Positions 26,567 through 36,156 of a DNA stretch of 44,118 nucleotides are shown in pieces (within the stretch, counting starts at the first letter, position 1; each line of letters begins with the position of its first letter). This DNA comes from Wenzhouxiangella sp. (GTDB taxonomy: Bacteria; Pseudomonadota; Gammaproteobacteria; Xanthomonadales; Wenzhouxiangellaceae), in contig SLKT01000159.1 of NCBI GenBank assembly GCA_007134485.1, positions 1 through 44,118 on the forward strand. The letters run 5' to 3'. Both the position numbers and the translations under genes were made by a program. The notes below the pieces were generated by a model, which had not been told where the DNA came from, ran no database searches, and was given only the letters and a program-made list of their open reading frames with translations.

Positions 26567-27259
26567 ATGCGCATTCTGATCATTGAAGACAACCGGGACA
26601 TCGCGGCCAACCTCGGTGATTTTCTCTCCGACCGGGGCCACGAGATTGACTATGCCTATGACGGCGTCACCGGTTTGCACCTGGCCATCGTCAACGAGTT
26701 CGACGCCATCGTGCTCGACCTGGCCCTGCCGGGGATGGACGGATTGGAGGTCTGTCGCAAATTGCGCGAAGAGGCGCGCAAGGAAACGCCGGTACTGATG
26801 CTGACCGCGCGTGATCAACTCGAGGAAAAGCTGGCCGGATTCGAATCCGGCGCCGATGATTACCTGGTCAAGCCTTTCGAACTCAAGGAAGTCGATGCGC
26901 GTCTGGCTGTCCTGGCGCGTCGTGGTCAGCGTATCAAGCCGCGTGAACTCAAAGTGGCCGATCTCGAGTACAACCTGGAAACCCTGACCGTCAAGCGGGC
27001 CGGCAAGAAGATCGACCTCAACCCGATCGGGCTGAAGCTGCTAGAGAAATTGATGAGCGCCTCACCGGCGGTGGTCACGCGCAGCGAGCTCGAACACCAC
27101 GTCTGGGGTGAGGAACTGCCCGACAGTGACAGCCTGCGGGTGCACATCCATACCCTTCGAAGCGCCATTGACAAGCCGTTTGATGTCCCATTGATCAATA
27201 CCCGACATGGGATCGGGTATTGCCTGGTGCCACCGGATGAAGTTTCGGCGTCGACTTAG
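26567..27259 (+). CDS. OmpR/PhoP-family response regulator
   Basis: A 230-residue DNA-binding regulator. The receiver domain (about 1-118) has the acidic pair Glu7/Asp8, phospho-acceptor Asp51 (AIVLDLALPGMDG) and Lys102 (DDYLVKPF). The C-terminal winged helix (about 125-225) shows LNPIGLKLLEKLM and RVHIHTLRSAIDKPF, with INTRHGIGYCL at the end. It overlaps its cognate kinase gene by 23 bp. The style resembles PhoP/QseB-like regulators of envelope functions; the target regulon is not deducible. Three TTAAC boxes and a terminator lie upstream. Confidence 0.93.
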   Translation: MRILIIEDNRDIAANLGDFLSDRGHEIDYAYDGVTGLHLAIVNEFDAIVLDLALPGMDGLEVCRKLREEARKETPVLMLTARDQLEEKLAGFESGADDYLVKPFELKEVDARLAVLARRGQRIKPRELKVADLEYNLETLTVKRAGKKIDLNPIGLKLLEKLMSASPAVVTRSELEHHVWGEELPDSDSLRVHIHTLRSAIDKPFDVPLINTRHGIGYCLVPPDEVSAST

Positions 27260-28523
27260 AAGCCGGCTGATCCTGTCGTTTCTGCTGTTCGGGACGCTAC
27301 TCAGCGTCCTTTTTGCAGTGGCCGCCATGCTCTTGCAGAGCTGGCTGGAGGATGCGCTGATCGCACGGACCCTGGCCGATGAGGTGGATCAGTACATTTC
27401 CGATCTGCGTGAGGATCCAACCCTGGTCGAGCCGTTCTATACCCGAATACAGGGCTATGTGACCCGTCCGGAACGGGCCGAAATCGTGCCGACGCCGTTC
27501 CGTGATCTGCCATCGGGTGTGCATGATGTCAGTACTGGCGAAGGTTACTTCAAGGCGGCCGTGGCCAAGGAAGAGGATTTCTGGGTCTTTCTGACCTATG
27601 ATGTCTCGGAAAATCGCGAATTGTCCCGACGATTGCTGGTGGGGCTGGTCGCAACGGTGATCTTTTTCTCGCTGCTGTCCCTGGCGCTGGGCATCTGGTC
27701 GGCCGGGCGCGTCATGGCGCCGGTCACCCTGCTGGCAAGGCGGCTCGAAGCACTCGATGAGACCGCGCACGGTTCACTGAAGAAACACTTCCCCGATGAC
27801 GAGGTCGGTCAATTGGCTGCAGCCCTCGACGACTACGCCGCGCGTCTTCACGATCTGGTCGAGCGTGACAAGGCCTTCAATGCCGATGTATCCCATGAGT
27901 TGCGAACACCGCTGGCGGTGATTTCCGGAGCCACGGAGTTGATGCTCACCCAACCGGATCTTTCGGAACGAAATCGCGATCGGCTGCTGCGCATCGCACG
28001 GGCCGCGCGCCAGTCCACCGACATCACCACGGCGTTGTTGCACCTTGTGCGTTCCGACAATGCCGACAATGTCGACATGCCGGCGCAACAGGTGGGGGAG
28101 ATTGCCGAGCAGGTTGTCGATAACTATCGCCCGCTGATCGGCGAACGTGACCTGGAGCTGGTCTATGAACAAGTAGACAGTGTCAGTGTCATTGCATCCG
28201 AGGCGGTCATTGCCGTCACCCTGGGCAACCTGGTCGGCAATGCAATTCGCTATACCAATGAGGGGGAAGTCCGTGTGCGAGTCGAGCGTGGACGAGTCAG
28301 GATCCTGGATACAGGGCCGGGCATTCCCGAGGAAGAACTGCCGCAGGTGTTCGATCGACATTTCAGGGGACGCCAGGCCGGTGGTGGCAAGGGCTCGGGG
28401 CTGGGGCTATCGATCGTCAAGCGCCTGTGCGACCTGTATGGCTGGCGAATCGAGTTTTCCAACCGCGAGCAGGGTGGTCTGGAGGTCACGCTACATTTCT
28501 TCCCTGATCGGGACCGCTCCTGA
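27237..28523 (+). CDS. Membrane sensor histidine kinase
   Basis: A 428-residue inner-membrane kinase. Two transmembrane helices (about 11-33 and 133-155) bracket a periplasmic sensor of about 100 residues. A HAMP-like linker (about 156-208) leads to the H box NADVSHELRTPLAVISG with phospho-accepting His220. ATP-binding motifs follow: N box NLVGNAIRYTNEG, G1 LDTGPGIPEEE and G2 GKGSGLGLSIVKRLC. It partners the overlapping response regulator; the signal is unknown. The ATG at 27237 lies within the regulator gene. Confidence 0.92.
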   Translation: MKFRRRLRSRLILSFLLFGTLLSVLFAVAAMLLQSWLEDALIARTLADEVDQYISDLREDPTLVEPFYTRIQGYVTRPERAEIVPTPFRDLPSGVHDVSTGEGYFKAAVAKEEDFWVFLTYDVSENRELSRRLLVGLVATVIFFSLLSLALGIWSAGRVMAPVTLLARRLEALDETAHGSLKKHFPDDEVGQLAAALDDYAARLHDLVERDKAFNADVSHELRTPLAVISGATELMLTQPDLSERNRDRLLRIARAARQSTDITTALLHLVRSDNADNVDMPAQQVGEIAEQVVDNYRPLIGERDLELVYEQVDSVSVIASEAVIAVTLGNLVGNAIRYTNEGEVRVRVERGRVRILDTGPGIPEEELPQVFDRHFRGRQAGGGKGSGLGLSIVKRLCDLYGWRIEFSNREQGGLEVTLHFFPDRDRS

Positions 28524-28554
28524 AATTCACCGGTAACTGAGATACCCTGTAATC

Positions 28555-28917
28555 ATGGCCATTGTCAATTGCCCCAACTGCGACAAGAAAGTTTCTTCCC
28601 AGCATTCGGTTTGCCCTCACTGCAAAGTCGCCCTGACGGAACTCAGTGAAGAAGATCGCAAGCATTTGCAGCTGGAGCGCTGGAAGGATCAAGTCTATCG
28701 GGCCACCAACTTTTCCTATCTCGCGTTGACGGCCCTGATCGTCGGTGCGCTGTGGTGGTGGATGGCCGGTGCAGGTGGCTGGGTCATGCCGCCGCCGATC
28801 CCGGCTTTCGTGCTGATTGCAATGGGTGCGGTCGGCTACCTGGTCGGGCGCGGTTGGTTGCTGTGGCTGCGGATCGGTCGTGGCCGACCGGATCGCCGCA
28901 AGGGCTCGCGTTTCTGA
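28555..28917 (+). CDS. Zinc-ribbon membrane protein
   Basis: A 120-residue protein with an N-terminal zinc ribbon (Cys6, Cys9, Cys20, Cys23: CPNC and CPHC) and two C-terminal transmembrane segments (about 55-72 and 80-103), ending in a basic tail (GRGRPDRRKGSRF). It lies 31 nt after the kinase gene and may be part of the same operon. No specific function is recognised. Confidence 0.82.
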   Translation: MAIVNCPNCDKKVSSQHSVCPHCKVALTELSEEDRKHLQLERWKDQVYRATNFSYLALTALIVGALWWWMAGAGGWVMPPPIPAFVLIAMGAVGYLVGRGWLLWLRIGRGRPDRRKGSRF

Positions 28918-28941
28918 CCCACTCCCGACCGGAGCCTGGCC

Positions 28942-29460
28942 TCATTCCACGCGTCTGACCCGGGCGCGCGTATTGTAGCCTTCGACTTGCAGGTGCCAAC
29001 CGCCGAACATCCCGCGTTTGATCTCCACGGCGGGATTTTCCATCTGGCGGGTAGAGAAGCTGCGGCCATCGGTTTGTTGCCAGACCATGCCGTTTTCCAA
29101 CTCGAATATGTCGTTGCCTCTCCAGCCGTTGAAGGACCCGACCAGGCGAGACCGAATGGTTCGCTCATCGTCATCATCCCCGCCGTTGAATCCGCGGTCA
29201 TCGTCAGCCGGGGCGTCGCGACGGTCATCATCGCGATCCTGGGCGTCCGGCAACTCTCCTTCAGCCAGTGAGCGCTGCCGGATCCAGCGGTTCAACTCCG
29301 CCAGTTCCTCATCGGTGAGTTTGTGCAGGCCGGCATCACGAAATTCGCGACCGGTCATGCGTTCCTCGAGCGAGGAAAAGCCCGTCTGGGCGACGGCCCC
29401 GGCGCTGATCAGCAGGGATAGTCCGACGACGGCCAGTCTCATCAGGTTCTTCGGATTCAT
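28942..29460 (-). CDS. Exported acidic hypothetical protein
   Basis: A 172-residue protein with a signal peptide (about residues 1-24, LAVVGLSLLISAGAVAQ core). A conserved-looking helix (FSSLEERMTGREFRDAGLHK, then LTDEELAELNRWI) is followed by an Asp/Arg-rich linker (about 72-98) and a C-terminal beta-rich domain with the FNGWRGNDIFELENGMVWQQ segment. Such proteins occur in Xanthomonadales-like genomes without known function. It is convergent with the zinc-ribbon gene across 24 bp. Confidence 0.7.
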   Translation of the reverse strand: MNPKNLMRLAVVGLSLLISAGAVAQTGFSSLEERMTGREFRDAGLHKLTDEELAELNRWIRQRSLAEGELPDAQDRDDDRRDAPADDDRGFNGGDDDDERTIRSRLVGSFNGWRGNDIFELENGMVWQQTDGRSFSTRQMENPAVEIKRGMFGGWHLQVEGYNTRARVRRVE

Positions 29461-29501
29461 TGAAATCTTTCGGTCAGGTCGTGAGAGCAGAGTCTAACCG
29501 T

Positions 29502-30530
29502 TCAAAGATCATGTTTGTAGCGGACGTAGGGAATCCGTCCAAAGACCTGCTCGGCCGGCTCGTCCATGGCGGCGGCCTCACTTTCATCCAGGCGTGGCGC
29601 GTTGTCGAGCAGGTTGCTGATACCGATGCTCAGGGCGGCATTTCGTGGACGCCACGAGAACTCCAGGTCGAATGACTGGAAGGGCGCCGATGCGGGATTT
29701 CCGGCCAGCCACAGCGGAGCATCCCGATGGTGGCCCATGATGTCGCCACTGAGGCTGCCACGCCGCCAGCCAAACGAGAGCTGGGCGGAATTGGCGTAGA
29801 AGTAATCGGATTCCGGGCTTGGCATCGCCGCTTGCGGTGAAAGGCCCAGGTCGGCCATGCTCATGCGCTGGCGGTAGCGGGCCACTTGCAGCCCGACCAG
29901 AAAATCTCCGACCCGCTCGGTACTCAGCCCGAAGCTGACATTGAGGTCGACACCATCGACCGGGCTGCTTCCGCCGGGCTCGATGCCGTCATGAAGCGAG
30001 ATCGGCTGCCATGTGTTCTGCCGTTGACCGGTTCGGGCAGTGTCGCCTGCCGGGCCGCTGTCGGGGTTGTGATTGCGAAACGCGCCCATTCCGAGACGCA
30101 GGCCGGGCGTCGCCATCCATTCGCCACGCACCTGGACCAGGTTGACCGAATTTTCGGGTACTGGCTGGTCCACGAATCGACAGTCTTCGGCCAGAAAGGA
30201 GTCCAGCGTCATGGTGTGATTGCGGCATTGAATGTGCGCCAGGCTGGCGGTGTTGAGCTGCCATGCCTCCAGCGACCAGGAAAAGGCGCTACGGTCGTTG
30301 GAATCGGCGGCCGACGCCTGATCGCCCAGGCCCAATGGAACGCTCATGGTCATGCGCGGGCGAACGCCGGGCAATCCCATGGCGTCGCGCTGGCTGATCG
30401 ACAACGTCGGTTGGAGCCTGTCGTCGAGAATGGATTCGTCTCCGGGTGGGTCCCCGGACAGCTGGCCATGGGCAAGACTCATGGACAGAACGGTTGCCAC
30501 CGCGAATCCTGTGAAGCGATAAACCAGCAT
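29502..30530 (-). CDS. Probable outer-membrane beta-barrel protein
   Basis: A 342-residue protein with a signal peptide (about 1-22). The body has many alternating hydrophobic/polar strands rich in Trp, Tyr and Arg, such as AQLSFGWRRGSLSGDIMGHH and FDLEFSWRPRNAALSIGISN; the latter with LLDNAP resembles the terminal strands of TonB-dependent receptors, but no plug domain is present. It ends VRYKHDL rather than with a classic terminal Phe. A small porin-like or receptor-derived barrel is the best guess. Confidence 0.6.
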   Translation of the reverse strand: MLVYRFTGFAVATVLSMSLAHGQLSGDPPGDESILDDRLQPTLSISQRDAMGLPGVRPRMTMSVPLGLGDQASAADSNDRSAFSWSLEAWQLNTASLAHIQCRNHTMTLDSFLAEDCRFVDQPVPENSVNLVQVRGEWMATPGLRLGMGAFRNHNPDSGPAGDTARTGQRQNTWQPISLHDGIEPGGSSPVDGVDLNVSFGLSTERVGDFLVGLQVARYRQRMSMADLGLSPQAAMPSPESDYFYANSAQLSFGWRRGSLSGDIMGHHRDAPLWLAGNPASAPFQSFDLEFSWRPRNAALSIGISNLLDNAPRLDESEAAAMDEPAEQVFGRIPYVRYKHDL

Positions 30531-30838
30531 GGTCCCGGTATTCCAATCCTTTGTCGACTAGTGCCACTCAGGCACTTTGAGTCCCTTTTTGACCAAAAGT
30601 TTACATTCCCACTGGGAGGGAGTCTATCAGAGCGTTTTTCAATATGCACTAGGAATCGATCACAAATCACGGAATTCAAAGCGTTTTGAACCTGGATTGC
30701 GGGGCGGGCCGAAAATCGGCTGATGCCATCAAGCAGAGTGTTCTGCTGCAAGGCAGAAGCGGGTCGCCCGGCAGCGCTTGCCTCGAGCCCGCACAGGCGG
30801 CACAATGCCGGGCTTACCTTGTATCCCGCGAAATTCTC
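30531..30838. other. Intergenic region upstream of tkt
   Basis: This 308-bp spacer separates the divergent outer-membrane protein gene and tkt. It holds two small hairpins: AGTGCC/GGCACT near 30560-30577 and AGCAGA/TCTGCT near 30732-30747. AT-rich tracts (TTTTTGACCAAAAGTTTACA region near 30590) look promoter-like, but no hexamer pair with correct spacing could be fixed. The frame upstream of the tkt ATG is open but has no family resemblance. Confidence 0.5.
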
Positions 30839-32836
30839 ATGACTGATCGCCGCCAGCTTGCCAACGCCATCCGTGCCCTTTCAATGGACGCCGTCCAGCG
30901 CGCCAACTCCGGCCATCCGGGCATGCCGATGGGCATGGCCGATATCGCCGAAGTGCTGTTCAATGATCACCTCATGCACAACCCGGCCAACCCCGACTGG
31001 TGGGATCGCGACCGTTTCGTGGTTTCCAACGGCCATGGCTCCATGCTGCTGTACTCGGTGCTGCACCTGACCGGATACGGGGTTTCGATGGATGACCTGA
31101 AGAATTTTCGTCAGCTTCATTCCCCGACCCCGGGACACCCCGAGTACGGCGAGGCGCCGGGCGTGGAAACCACTACCGGACCGCTCGGCCAGGGCCTGGC
31201 CAATGCCGTCGGCATGGCGCTGGCCGAGAAACTGCTTGCGGCGCGTTTCAACGCCGACGATTACAACCTGGTTGATCACTGGACCTGGGTGTTCGCCGGT
31301 GACGGCTGCCTGATGGAAGGCATTTCCCATGAGGTCTGCTCGCTGGCCGGCACCTGGGGCCTGGGCAAGCTGGTGGTGTTCTACGATGACAACAACATCT
31401 CAATCGACGGCGAGGTCGACGGCTGGTTTACCGATAACACCCCGGAGCGTTTCCGTGCTTACGGCTGGCAAGTGATCGAGGCCGTTGACGGTCACAACCC
31501 GGCCGCGGTCGACGAGGCCATCAAGGCGGCCCGCGCCAACACCGACCAGCCCACCCTGATCTGCTGCAAGACCACCATTGGCTACGGTGCGCCGAACAAG
31601 GCCGGCACGGCCGACACCCACGGCGCGCCGCTGGGCGACGAGGAAATCGAGGCCACCCGCAAGCAACTGGACTGGCCACATCCGCCGTTCGAGGTGCCGG
31701 ACGAGATCCGCGCCGGCTGGGATGCGCGCGAACGCGGCGCCGAGCGGGAAAAACGCTGGGCGGCAACCTGGAAGGCCTATCGCGAAGACCATCCCAAGCT
31801 CGCCGCCGAGTTCGAGCGCCGTATGAGTGGCCGCCTGCCCGACAACTTTGATCGCGTCGTCGCTGACGTACTCGGTCGCATGCAGGCCGATGACAAGAGC
31901 GTGGCCACCCGCAAGGCCTCGGCCTTGAGCCTGGAGGCGTTCGGGCCGCATCTGCCGGAAATGCTTGGCGGGTCGGCCGATCTGACCGGGTCGAATAACA
32001 CCAACTGGTCGGGCAGCGTCGACATCCTGGACGATGCCGCCAACGGAAATTACATTTATTACGGCGTGCGCGAGTTCGGCATGACCGCGATCGCCAACGG
32101 CCTTTATCTGCACGGCGGCTTCATCCCATACACCGGCACGTTCCTGGTGTTTTCCGATTACGCCCGCAATGCCGTTCGTATGTCGGCGCTGATCCCCACC
32201 GGGATGATTCATGTCTACACCCACGACTCCATCGGCCTGGGCGAGGATGGCCCCACCCACCAGCCGGTCGAACACCTGACCAGCCTGAGACTAATTCCCA
32301 ACATGGATGTCTGGCGTCCGGCCGACAAGGTCGAGACCGCCGCCGCCTGGGCCGCCGCGCTGGCTCGGCGCAATGGCCCCAGCGCCCTGGTGCTCAGCCG
32401 CCAGGGTTTGCCCCACCAGTCGCGCAACAACGAACAACTGGCCATGATCGCGCGCGGTGGTTATGTGCTGAGTGACCCCGAAAGCGGTGATGCGCAGGCC
32501 GCCATTCTGGCCAGCGGCTCCGAGGTCGGCCTGGCCATGGCCGCCGCCGAGGTGCTGGCCGCCGAGGGCATTCGGGTGCGGGTCGTTTCCATGCCCAATC
32601 CCGACCTGTTCATGGCCCAGGACGAGGACTACCGCCAATCCGTCCTGCCCGAGGCCCTGGATGCCCGGGTGGCTGTCGAAGCCGGCGTCAGCCTGTATTG
32701 GCGTCACATCGTCGGCCCACGTGGCCGGGTTATTGGCATCGACCGCTTCGGCGGCTCGGCACCGGCCGGGGACCTGTTTGCCGAGTACGGTTTTTCAGCC
32801 GATGCAGTGGTGGCTGCGGTCAGGGACGTGATCTGA
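30839..32836 (+). CDS. tkt: Transketolase
   Basis: A 665-residue thiamine-diphosphate enzyme transferring two-carbon ketol units in the pentose phosphate and Calvin-type pathways. Markers: [35 protein letters not shown], the ThDP/Mg motif [30 protein letters not shown] and the C-terminal [12 protein letters not shown] block. The ATG at 30839 gives the standard start ([18 protein letters not shown]). The neighbouring gap and pgk place it in a central carbon cluster, interrupted here by a repeat element and an RCC1-like gene. Confidence 0.97.
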   Translation: MTDRRQLANAIRALSMDAVQRANSGHPGMPMGMADIAEVLFNDHLMHNPANPDWWDRDRFVVSNGHGSMLLYSVLHLTGYGVSMDDLKNFRQLHSPTPGHPEYGEAPGVETTTGPLGQGLANAVGMALAEKLLAARFNADDYNLVDHWTWVFAGDGCLMEGISHEVCSLAGTWGLGKLVVFYDDNNISIDGEVDGWFTDNTPERFRAYGWQVIEAVDGHNPAAVDEAIKAARANTDQPTLICCKTTIGYGAPNKAGTADTHGAPLGDEEIEATRKQLDWPHPPFEVPDEIRAGWDARERGAEREKRWAATWKAYREDHPKLAAEFERRMSGRLPDNFDRVVADVLGRMQADDKSVATRKASALSLEAFGPHLPEMLGGSADLTGSNNTNWSGSVDILDDAANGNYIYYGVREFGMTAIANGLYLHGGFIPYTGTFLVFSDYARNAVRMSALIPTGMIHVYTHDSIGLGEDGPTHQPVEHLTSLRLIPNMDVWRPADKVETAAAWAAALARRNGPSALVLSRQGLPHQSRNNEQLAMIARGGYVLSDPESGDAQAAILASGSEVGLAMAAAEVLAAEGIRVRVVSMPNPDLFMAQDEDYRQSVLPEALDARVAVEAGVSLYWRHIVGPRGRVIGIDRFGGSAPAGDLFAEYGFSADAVVAAVRDVI

Positions 32837-33189
32837 AAGAGGGCGAAGGGGTCAAGAGGTCAAGGGGGCAAGAGGTTAAGAGGTTCCTGATTAGCGTGTC
32901 TCAGTGCGCGGGCTTCGTTCCGGTCAAAGCCGTCCTCGGGCGGTGAATTCCGCTTCAGTTCGACGCGGTGGCGAGGCCTTCAGCGAAATCCACCACCCGA
33001 GGACGGCTTGCGGCATTGACGTCCATCGATACTGCCAACGCCTGCTGAGACACGACGCTAATCCGGGAGAGGTTCTGGTTCGGGCTGGGGTCGGGTTTTT
33101 GATTTTGCGTGGCGGCTTTTGGCTGGAATCTCGTATAGATACGGGAAAGCTCTATCCATCAATGCGAAAAAACAACGAGGGATTGATCC
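32837..33189. other. Intergenic region between tkt and the RCC1 gene
   Basis: This 353-bp spacer contains an 8-nt-period purine array (GTCAAGAG/GTTAAGAG type, 32851-32885), then dispersed palindromic element C (32889-33063), then about 125 bp with the GAGG ribosome-binding site of the RCC1 gene. No gene is supported: the frame crossing it only reflects the repeat. Confidence 0.7.
32889..33063. repeat. Palindromic dispersed element, copy C (175 bp)
   Basis: The termini are GATTAGCGTGTCTCAG on the left and the complement of GATTAGCGTCGTGTCTCAG on the right, identical but for a 3-nt gap. This defines the element ends best. The inner stem near 32928-32946 pairs with 32990-33009. It lies between tkt and the RCC1-like gene in the same orientation as copies A and B. 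Confidence 0.9.
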
Positions 33190-34857
33190 ATGAATCGACT
33201 GCTGAGTTTTGCCTTTATCCTGGGCCTGGCCTTGTCCATGCAGGCCGTCGCCGTGACCTACCAGGGCCAGCTCGAAGACAGTTCCGGTCCCTTCAGCGGG
33301 ACGGTGCCGATGCTGTTCTCATTGCATGAGGCCCCTGAAGGCGGCGAACCGATCGCCATGTTCGATGCCGGGCCGGTCAACGTGGTCGGCGGGCTGTTCC
33401 AGGTCGATCTGGAATTCGGCGGGATCTTCGACGGGCGCACGTTGTGGCTGGAAATCGAGGTCGACGGCAGCACACTCAACCAGCGCCAGCGTATCAGCGC
33501 CGTACCCCAGGCCCACCATGCCGCCACCACCCCGGGCTATTGCCAGTCCGGCGGCCCGCTGATCGGCATGCGCGATGACGGGAAACCCTTGTGTGGTCTG
33601 GACGGCGTAGTCAGCGTCAGCGCATCCAGCGACCATGCCTGCGCCGCGTTGGACGATGGTTCCGCCTGGTGCTGGGGCAGTACTAATGACGGACGACTGG
33701 GCAACGGCGAGGGTATCGGAGATGGTACCGGACCCTATCCTGGGGGCGTGCGGGTTCGTGTGGATGATGGTGGGGAAGATGGTGGACCCTTGCTGGATGT
33801 GGTCCAGGTGACGAGCGGGGGAGAATTTTCCTGTGCGCGTGATGCAAGCGGGCAGATCTGGTGCTGGGGTCGCAATAATAGAGGGCAGCTTGGTATCGAC
33901 AGTGATTCACCTGCACTGACCCGGGCTGCAAAAGCCCTGCTGAGCAATGGCAACGCCCTTGAAGATGCCGTGCACGTGGTTGCCGGAAGAGAGCATGCCT
34001 GCGCGATTCGCGACAACGGTTCACTATGGTGCTGGGGAGATAATCCGGATGGTCAGTTGGGAATCGGATCGACCATCCAACAGAGAAGCGCTCATCAAGT
34101 CATCGGTGAAAACGGTCTGCCGCTTCAGGGGATTTCAGGAGCATCGGCCGGCCAAAACCATACCTGTGCCTTCGACCAAGATGGTTCTGCCTGGTGTTGG
34201 GGGTTTGGCGTTGCAGGCCAGTTGGGCAACGGTCAATCCGGGTCGGACGCTACATCTCTGGTGGCCACCCCGGTGCTGGCTGCCGAGGACCAGCCGCTGG
34301 AAGGTGTTGCCGGCATAGCCGCCCAGGGTGATGCAAGCTGCGCGCTCACCAGGCCCGGTGCTGATGGAGAAATCTATTGCTGGGGATCCGCGTCTGGAGG
34401 AATTCTCGGTAACGGCGAGAGTTCCGGCATCCAGCTTTTCCCGGTCCAGGTCCACATCGATGACCGGGGCGAGGATGGCGGACCGCTTGTCGGTGCGCGG
34501 GGCATTGCCGAAGCACTTCCGTGGCCCTCGGGCTCCGGGCACCTGTGCGCGGTTCGAGAGGATGGGAGTGTCTGGTGCTGGGGCCGAGGCACTGCCGGTC
34601 AACTCGGGGATGGCGAGAGCAGCGGTCGGACCCGGGCGGTGCAGGCGCGACTGGGCCGGGGTGGCCGCGATGCCGGACCCCTGACCGGGGTTTCGCAGGT
34701 TTCGGTGGGGCGCGATATGTCCTGCGCGGTTTCAGATTCCGGCAGCGTCTGGTGCTGGGGTCGAAACAGTACAGGGGAGCTGGGCATAGGCTGGATCGAG
34801 TCGGCCAATTTCCCACGCGCCACGCCGGTCACCCGCTACGTGGACCCCGACCAATAA
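33190..34857 (+). CDS. Exported RCC1-repeat beta-propeller protein
   Basis: A 555-residue secreted protein. A signal peptide (about 1-22) precedes a beta-sandwich-like domain (about 23-115, YQGQLEDSSGPFSG onward) found at the N-terminus of various bacterial secreted proteins. Seven RCC1-type repeats follow, each with a C-A...WCWG core (for example CAALDDGSAWCWGS and CAVREDGSVWCWGR), enough for one complete seven-bladed propeller. Conserved Cys pairs may form disulphides outside the cell. No C-terminal sorting tail is seen; the function is unknown. GAGG lies 9 nt before the ATG. Confidence 0.85.
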   Translation: MNRLLSFAFILGLALSMQAVAVTYQGQLEDSSGPFSGTVPMLFSLHEAPEGGEPIAMFDAGPVNVVGGLFQVDLEFGGIFDGRTLWLEIEVDGSTLNQRQRISAVPQAHHAATTPGYCQSGGPLIGMRDDGKPLCGLDGVVSVSASSDHACAALDDGSAWCWGSTNDGRLGNGEGIGDGTGPYPGGVRVRVDDGGEDGGPLLDVVQVTSGGEFSCARDASGQIWCWGRNNRGQLGIDSDSPALTRAAKALLSNGNALEDAVHVVAGREHACAIRDNGSLWCWGDNPDGQLGIGSTIQQRSAHQVIGENGLPLQGISGASAGQNHTCAFDQDGSAWCWGFGVAGQLGNGQSGSDATSLVATPVLAAEDQPLEGVAGIAAQGDASCALTRPGADGEIYCWGSASGGILGNGESSGIQLFPVQVHIDDRGEDGGPLVGARGIAEALPWPSGSGHLCAVREDGSVWCWGRGTAGQLGDGESSGRTRAVQARLGRGGRDAGPLTGVSQVSVGRDMSCAVSDSGSVWCWGRNSTGELGIGWIESANFPRATPVTRYVDPDQ

Positions 34858-34873
34858 GCATCCTGCGGTAAAC

Positions 34874-34898
34874 CGGGCTGACGACCTCCGTCAGCCCG
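34874..34898 (+). terminator. Stem-loop after the RCC1 gene
   Basis: A perfect 10-bp stem, CGGGCTGACG with CGTCAGCCCG around an ACCTC loop, begins 16 nt after the stop codon. There is no T-run, so it may be a Rho-independent-like or stability hairpin. A CCGTCTC heptad arm follows at 34911-34938. Confidence 0.6.
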
Positions 34899-34910
34899 CG
34901 CCCCCGAGCT

Positions 34911-34938
34911 CCGTCTTCCATCTCCCGTCTCCCGTTTC
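34911..34938. repeat. CCGTCTC heptad array, single arm
   Basis: Four units of the complementary CCGTCTTCC/CCGTCTCCC repeat lie between the RCC1 gene and gap, without a matching GACGGGA arm nearby. Confidence 0.7.
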
Positions 34939-35021
34939 CCCCGCCTTTAATCTAGCCCCACACCCCACATCCCGGTACAATTCCCGCATCCCCGACAAAA
35001 CCAATCAAGCGGAGAATGTCC

Positions 35022-36029
35022 ATGCCCATCAAAGTCGCCATCAACGGTTATGGCCGAATTGGTCGCAATGTCCTGCGAGCCCTGTACGAATCCAACCGGA
35101 CCAATGAAATCCAGATCGTCGCCCTGAACGATCTCGGCGATCCCGAAACCAATGCCCACCTGACCCGTCGCGACACCGCGCATGGGCGGTTCAACGCCGA
35201 GGTCAAGGTCGAGGGCGACCACATGGTTGTCAACGGCGACAAGATCCGGGTGCTGGCCGAGCGCGATCCGGCCAAACTGCCCTGGGGCGAGATGGGCGTT
35301 GACGTGGTGATGGAGTGCACCGGGTTTTTCGCCAGCAAGGACAAGGCCGGCGCGCATCTGCAGGCCGGCGCGCGCAAGGTGCTGATCTCGGCCCCGGCCG
35401 GCAAGGACCTGCCGACCATTGTCTACGGCGTCAACCACGACACGCTCAAGGCCGGCGACGACATCATCTCGAACGCTTCGTGCACCACCAACTGCCTGGC
35501 CCCGCTGGTCAAGCCGCTGCACGAAAAGATCGGCCTGGAAACCGGCCTGATGACCACCATTCACGCCTATACCAACGACCAGGTGCTCACCGACGTCTTT
35601 CACAAGGACTTGAGGCGCGCCCGCTCGGCCACCATGAGCCAGATCCCGACCAAGACCGGGGCCGCGGCCGCCGTTGGCCTGGTGCTGCCCGAACTCGACG
35701 GCAAGCTCGATGGCTTCGCCATGCGCGTGCCCACCATCAATGTCTCGGTGGTGGACCTGAGTTTCATCGCAAGCCGCGATACCACGGTCGACGAGGTCAA
35801 CCAGGCCGTCGAGCAGGCCAGCGAGGGTGAACTCAAGGGCATCCTGGGCTACAACGACGAACCGCTGGTCTCGATCGACTTCAACCACGACCCGCGCTCG
35901 TCGGTCTTCGACGCCAGTCTGACCAAGGTCTCGGGCGGGCGCCTGGTCAAGGTCCTGAGCTGGTACGACAACGAATGGGGCTTTTCCAACCGCATGCTCG
36001 ATACCGTGACCGCATTGGCGAAGATCTGA
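35022..36029 (+). CDS. gap: Glyceraldehyde-3-phosphate dehydrogenase
   Basis: A 335-residue NAD-dependent glycolytic enzyme. The Rossmann start is [17 protein letters not shown]; the catalytic Cys154 lies in SNASCTTNC and His181 in [10 protein letters not shown]. The C-terminal [15 protein letters not shown] is canonical. The ATG at 35022 has GGAG 7 nt upstream and is preferred to an ATG at 35016 lying too close to it. A TACAAT near 34976 could be a -10 box but lacks a good -35. pgk follows after a palindromic repeat. Confidence 0.96.
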   Translation: MPIKVAINGYGRIGRNVLRALYESNRTNEIQIVALNDLGDPETNAHLTRRDTAHGRFNAEVKVEGDHMVVNGDKIRVLAERDPAKLPWGEMGVDVVMECTGFFASKDKAGAHLQAGARKVLISAPAGKDLPTIVYGVNHDTLKAGDDIISNASCTTNCLAPLVKPLHEKIGLETGLMTTIHAYTNDQVLTDVFHKDLRRARSATMSQIPTKTGAAAAVGLVLPELDGKLDGFAMRVPTINVSVVDLSFIASRDTTVDEVNQAVEQASEGELKGILGYNDEPLVSIDFNHDPRSSVFDASLTKVSGGRLVKVLSWYDNEWGFSNRMLDTVTALAKI

Positions 36030-36039
36030 AAAAACCTTG

Positions 36040-36125
36040 CTCCCGCGGAGGCGCAGAGGCGCAGTGATAAAGAACATAAAAGTATTTTCCTTCTCTTTCT
36101 CAGCGCCTCCGCGTCTCTGCGGGAG
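36040..36125. repeat. Palindromic CTCCGCG-type repeat between gap and pgk
   Basis: The left arm 36040-36062 (CTCCCGCGGAGGCGC start) pairs with the right arm 36103-36125 (GCGTCTCTGCGGGAG end) at about 19 of 23 positions, around a 40-nt AT-rich loop. It lies 11 nt after the gap stop. Similar GCG-CTCTGCG units occur as dispersed repeats in many unrelated genomes. Confidence 0.75.
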
Positions 36126-36156
36126 ATAATGTTTTCCCGACGCACCGGAAACTGCC

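Noticed and set aside
21294-33329. Similar open frames across dispersed copies B and C (shared RGLRSGQ and NSASVRRGGEAFSEIHH peptides)
   Set aside because: The frames are similar because the DNA is nearly identical; copy A does not keep the frame as a gene and there is no ribosome-binding site.
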